The notes beneath the pieces are model-generated. The model was not told where the DNA came from, ran no database searches, and saw nothing but the letters and a program-made list of their open reading frames with translations. From the NCBI GenBank assembly GCA_000697335.1, contig JNEM01000082.1, forward strand, positions 1-13,572: a DNA stretch of 13,572 bases, read 5' to 3'. Source of the DNA: Conidiobolus incongruus B7586 (lineage: Eukaryota; Entomophthoromycota; Entomophthoromycetes; Entomophthorales; Conidiobolaceae). Positions 10,614 to 13,572 of the stretch are shown here, piece after piece; the first letter of the stretch is position 1, and the number at the start of each line of letters is the position of its first letter. The position numbers and the translations under genes are program-made.

Positions 10614-10625
10614 TTTTATCTAAAT

Positions 10626-12185
10626 ATGATGAAATATAATTCACCTACTATAACTTGGGCCAATCTCCCTACTCATATTATATTGTTAATAGCTACATTT
10701 ACTGACAAATACTTTCTAATATCACACCGATTAATTAATAAACATTGGTGTAGGGCAATGAATACACTGATATTCGAGAGGTGTAAATCTGGTGAAATTG
10801 GTCATTTGGAATATTTTTTAGAGGTTTATCGACCTTTATTCCGTTGTTTCAGTAATTATCATTTAGATGAAGATAAAGTTGTTAAGGTTATTAGTTGGTT
10901 GGATATGATTGAAGAGTTGCAATGGAGAGAAAGGTCCAAATCTTTAGACATTCTGAAACTAGCGCTGACTACTTTCAATAAAATCAAATCTTTGGATTTG
11001 GAGATTGCGGGTCACGTCGAGTGGAACAATCGTCTCGACTGGAATCCAATATTTGAATCAATTCAAAAATTGTCAAAACTTGAAGAGCTAAAGATTTTCT
11101 TGAATAGTCGTTTATTACCTATTATTAATCTACTGCCACAATTTCAATTGACAAAATTAACTATTAAAACCGATTTACATTATATGAATTCTATTATGAA
11201 TAGCTATAAGACTATGGCACAATTGAAATATTTTCATTTAGAGATAGTATATTCAAGCGAACTAAACGATTCCTTGCGTCCTTGGGAAATGTCAACCCCA
11301 AAAATCTGGCTTGCTAACTCAAAATTAGAACACCTTTGCGTTTGGATCTACAACTATTCAGATGATCAACTACCCAATCAATCCTATCTAAGGGATGAAC
11401 TAATCAATACATTTTCAAACCCTTATTTCGGTAATTTAAAAACTTTCGAATGGCAGTTTTGGTGGTCAAACAATTTATCCAAAAATATTTTATTCAATCA
11501 ACCAATCGATATTTGTTCGCCTAAGTGGACCAATTTGAAAAAACTAAGTCTCTTCTCCGTGGATGAATATTTAATGACGTATATTATTGAGCACTGTCCC
11601 AACTTGTGCGAAATGTGTTTCGATTCTCCAATGGTTCGTCCCAATCATCCCAATCCTATTGATTTACCACCTCTCAAATCTCTTAGGAAATTACTCTTTG
11701 CAGGGTTTAGTCCCAATCTCCAGGATAATTACGAAGTTATCCGATATTTATTTCCCAACGTCGTTACTTTATGTTGCGATTCTCTCTACCGCAATTCGGA
11801 CGATTCCCGTATGGACACTTATATGATTGTATTATTATTTCCTAAAGTAACCAAGATGCTATTCAATACACCCAAATATAATTTCAAACGGCTGATTACT
11901 GAGTATAACGAACCTCTGAATTGGGAGGAATTATATATCCATATAGATGACAAAAATGAATTATTTGTGGAACAACTTGTATCGAAACTCCACAATTTAA
12001 AAGTATTGTATATTCATGACCCTGTTCTCAAACATCAGTTATCAATCAACAATGACCATTTCCTAATATTATTGGCAGATCCCAAGGATAATATGAGCTT
12101 TGATATTAAAATTCGGTCTCGAATTCACTATTCGTTATGGGATAATATGGTGTATAGTATCAAATCTTGGATTGAAAAATTATAA
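10626..12185 (+). CDS. F-box-like/leucine-rich-repeat protein, 519 aa, intact
   Basis: This is a single open frame with two consecutive Met codons at its start; relic 1 shares the Met-Met-Lys opening, which supports this start. Residues 10-50 fit a divergent F-box: WANLPTHIILLIATF, then LISHRLINKHW and IF, the LP...I...I...L...R...KxW pattern that binds Skp1 in SCF ubiquitin ligases. From about residue 120 to 465, degenerate LRRs follow: IKSLDLEI (120-127), LSKLEELKI (149-157), FQLTKLTI (173-180), AQLKYFHLEI (198-207), SKLEHLCVWIY (232-242), GNLKTFEW (269-276), TNLKKLSLF (302-310), HCPNLCEMCF (323-332), LKSLRKLLFAG (350-360), FPNVVTLCC (376-384) and LHNLKVLYIH (455-464). There is no signal peptide or membrane segment, so a cytosolic or nuclear role as a substrate-recruiting subunit is inferred. 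The target is unknown. The frame is visibly more GC-rich than its flanks and has no intron inside it. It ends with TAA. Relics of the same family lie on both strands to its left, making it the only apparently functional copy here. It could instead be an LRR protein without ligase function, since the F-box match is weak. Confidence 0.85.
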   Translation: MMKYNSPTITWANLPTHIILLIATFTDKYFLISHRLINKHWCRAMNTLIFERCKSGEIGHLEYFLEVYRPLFRCFSNYHLDEDKVVKVISWLDMIEELQWRERSKSLDILKLALTTFNKIKSLDLEIAGHVEWNNRLDWNPIFESIQKLSKLEELKIFLNSRLLPIINLLPQFQLTKLTIKTDLHYMNSIMNSYKTMAQLKYFHLEIVYSSELNDSLRPWEMSTPKIWLANSKLEHLCVWIYNYSDDQLPNQSYLRDELINTFSNPYFGNLKTFEWQFWWSNNLSKNILFNQPIDICSPKWTNLKKLSLFSVDEYLMTYIIEHCPNLCEMCFDSPMVRPNHPNPIDLPPLKSLRKLLFAGFSPNLQDNYEVIRYLFPNVVTLCCDSLYRNSDDSRMDTYMIVLLFPKVTKMLFNTPKYNFKRLITEYNEPLNWEELYIHIDDKNELFVEQLVSKLHNLKVLYIHDPVLKHQLSINNDHFLILLADPKDNMSFDIKIRSRIHYSLWDNMVYSIKSWIEKL

Positions 12186-13572
12186 AAAATATCCCTGGAG
12201 CCAACAATTAACGTTGTATTAGATGAGTAATTCATTAAAGTTGAAATTCCAATATAATAAATATTATTGTATACCGAATTAAAATCTATTAGGATTTCAT
12301 ATAAATTCAGCTTTAGTTTAATATCATTACCAAAATAACTAACTAATCTAAAATCATTTCATAAATATGATATATTGAAATATTTTGTGAATATTATTCT
12401 AGATTTTTATTTATTTATTCTAAAATATTGTTCATACTTCATTGTAACATATATAATTGGATTTTTATATAAATAAATTCAATCCTGAAAATCTAATAAT
12501 CGTCAACTAGACCACAAATTGAATCGTTTTTTAATTAATATTAATGGATTGAATAAAAATTATTCAATTTATGAAAAAATTATCACACTAAATTGAAACT
12601 CCTATTATTAAATATTAATTGAAATTTATACATTTCTATCTATATTATAATATTTACTATATTTATAATTTGAAATTTCTTTAGAAACATAACTATAGAA
12701 TATACTCAAATAGTAATTGAATGAATTAAAGAATATTATATTTTTCATATTTATCAAAAACCTATTTTAATATATTAAACAAAATTAAAATTATTTGTGT
12801 ATTTTTTATTAATGTCATTATAATACAGAATCCTCTTGTTTATTATTTATAATCTTGTAACTATATATAATAGCTTTTTGGATTAAAATATTTACTTTTA
12901 ATATTTATTATTTAATTTAATTATATGTAAACTAATTAATAATCATCAAAAGTTTTTTATTTTAGTATTAGTTAATCTTTACCAAAATCCTCTAACATTA
13001 TTTAAAATTTACAAACTATGTTTGGTAATGAAACATTATTTAAATCAACTATCTAGTACTAGGTCAGTTATTTTAAAGCTAGGTAAGAAATTATTTAAAA
13101 CCTGATAATATCTAAAAAACTAAAATTAACTATCATTTTTTTAATTTCTAATAAAGTTAAAAAATATATTAAAAAAATACCATTTTGTTTTATTTAAAGA
13201 ATTATCAAGATATTATAATATTAACTTAATAAGTTTTTTATATATATTAAAATTTAAATATAAATTATTTAAAAAAATATAAAATATATATCTTATAATT
13301 TGATTAAAATTTAAAGAAATTAAAATAGTTATTATTAAATAAAACCTATTAAAATATAATTAATAACCAAAGCTTTTATAGTGAATTATTATAATTGATG
13401 AATCTTGGGTCATATTATATAGTTTTTTAATAAAATATAATTCAAGATATTAAATTAAGCTAAATTAATCTTTTTTATAAATATTTTTAAATATGTTTTT
13501 TATTTTAAAATAAATATTAATTATTATAATTTATTATAATAAAATATGCTATTTTTATTTAGTTTTTAAAAA
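12186..13572. other. 3' flank of the live gene and AT-rich spacer
   Basis: The first 50 or so bases after the stop codon are a little more mixed (CCCTGGAGCC near 12193) and probably belong to the 3' untranslated region. Beyond that the sequence becomes A/T-dominated to the end of the window, with no open frame, RNA gene or repeat array that I can support. A short palindrome, CTAGTACTAG, lies near 13053, with no evident role. Confidence 0.5.
12256..12261 (+). terminator. Possible polyadenylation signal AATAAA
   Basis: An AATAAA hexamer occurs about 70 bases after the stop codon of the live gene, a reasonable distance for cleavage and polyadenylation. In DNA this rich in A and T the hexamer is expected often by chance, and further copies occur downstream, so this is only a position-based suggestion. 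Confidence 0.2.

Noticed and set aside
11593-11628. Zinc-binding motif in HCPNLCEMC (residues 323-331)
   Set aside because: The spacing C-x3-C-x2-C invites the idea, but the segment fits an LRR of the HCPNL type, and relic 2 has HCTNLVGIQF, keeping only the first Cys.
11587-11826. 79-codon + strand open frame inside the live gene
   Set aside because: It overlaps the 519-codon gene in another frame, shows no family features, and its composition is what a shifted reading of that gene gives.
1-13572. Transposon ends, CRISPR-like arrays, tRNA or rRNA genes
   Set aside because: No paired terminal repeats, regularly spaced repeats, T-loop-like GTTCGAAT words with a matching cloverleaf, or conserved rRNA stretches were seen on either strand.

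Overview
The window looks like a stretch of a very AT-rich eukaryotic genome. By eye, the spacer DNA is well over 75% A+T. There are no Shine-Dalgarno-spaced operons, no tRNA or rRNA genes, and genes are sparse with kilobases of low-complexity sequence between them. An early-diverging fungus is one candidate, because Entomophthoromycotina such as Conidiobolus are AT-rich and, from memory, carry large F-box/LRR-like families. An amoeboid protist is another. The sequence alone does not settle this.

Only one gene looks whole: an uninterrupted 519-codon reading frame on the + strand at 10626-12185. It encodes an F-box-like N-terminus followed by degenerate leucine-rich repeats. This is the layout of substrate-receptor subunits of SCF-type ubiquitin ligases. 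The assignment rests on motifs and repeat pattern, not on a database match.

Most of the other sequence with mixed base composition consists of dead relatives of this gene. Relic 1 (minus strand, 1222-2782) covers the gene from its Met-Met-Lys start to the C-terminus and has several stops and frameshifts. Relic 2 (+ strand, about 4949-5805) holds the middle and later LRR region. Relic 3 (+ strand, 6457-8183) has a recognisable F-box start and a well-preserved C-terminal module, plus roughly 300 bases more than the live gene between them. The window is therefore a birth-and-death cluster of one host F-box/LRR family: one survivor and three decaying copies, one of them inverted.

Layout: 1-1221 AT-rich spacer with a (TAA)7 tract; 1222-2782 relic 1; 2783-3700 spacer; 3700-4500 a more complex patch that may be an unidentified decayed gene with hydrophobic stretches; 4501-4948 spacer; 4949-5805 relic 2; 5806-6456 spacer; 6457-8183 relic 3; 8184-10095 spacer; 10096-10427 a small unidentified coding-like patch; 10583-10613 a splice-acceptor-like tract; 10626-12185 the live gene; 12186-13572 spacer.

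The observations most worth a second look are the family cluster itself, a 48-base block shared at 45 of 48 positions between the live gene and the inverted relic 1 while surrounding sequence is far more diverged, the longer architecture of relics 2 and 3, and the unidentified patch just upstream of the live gene.
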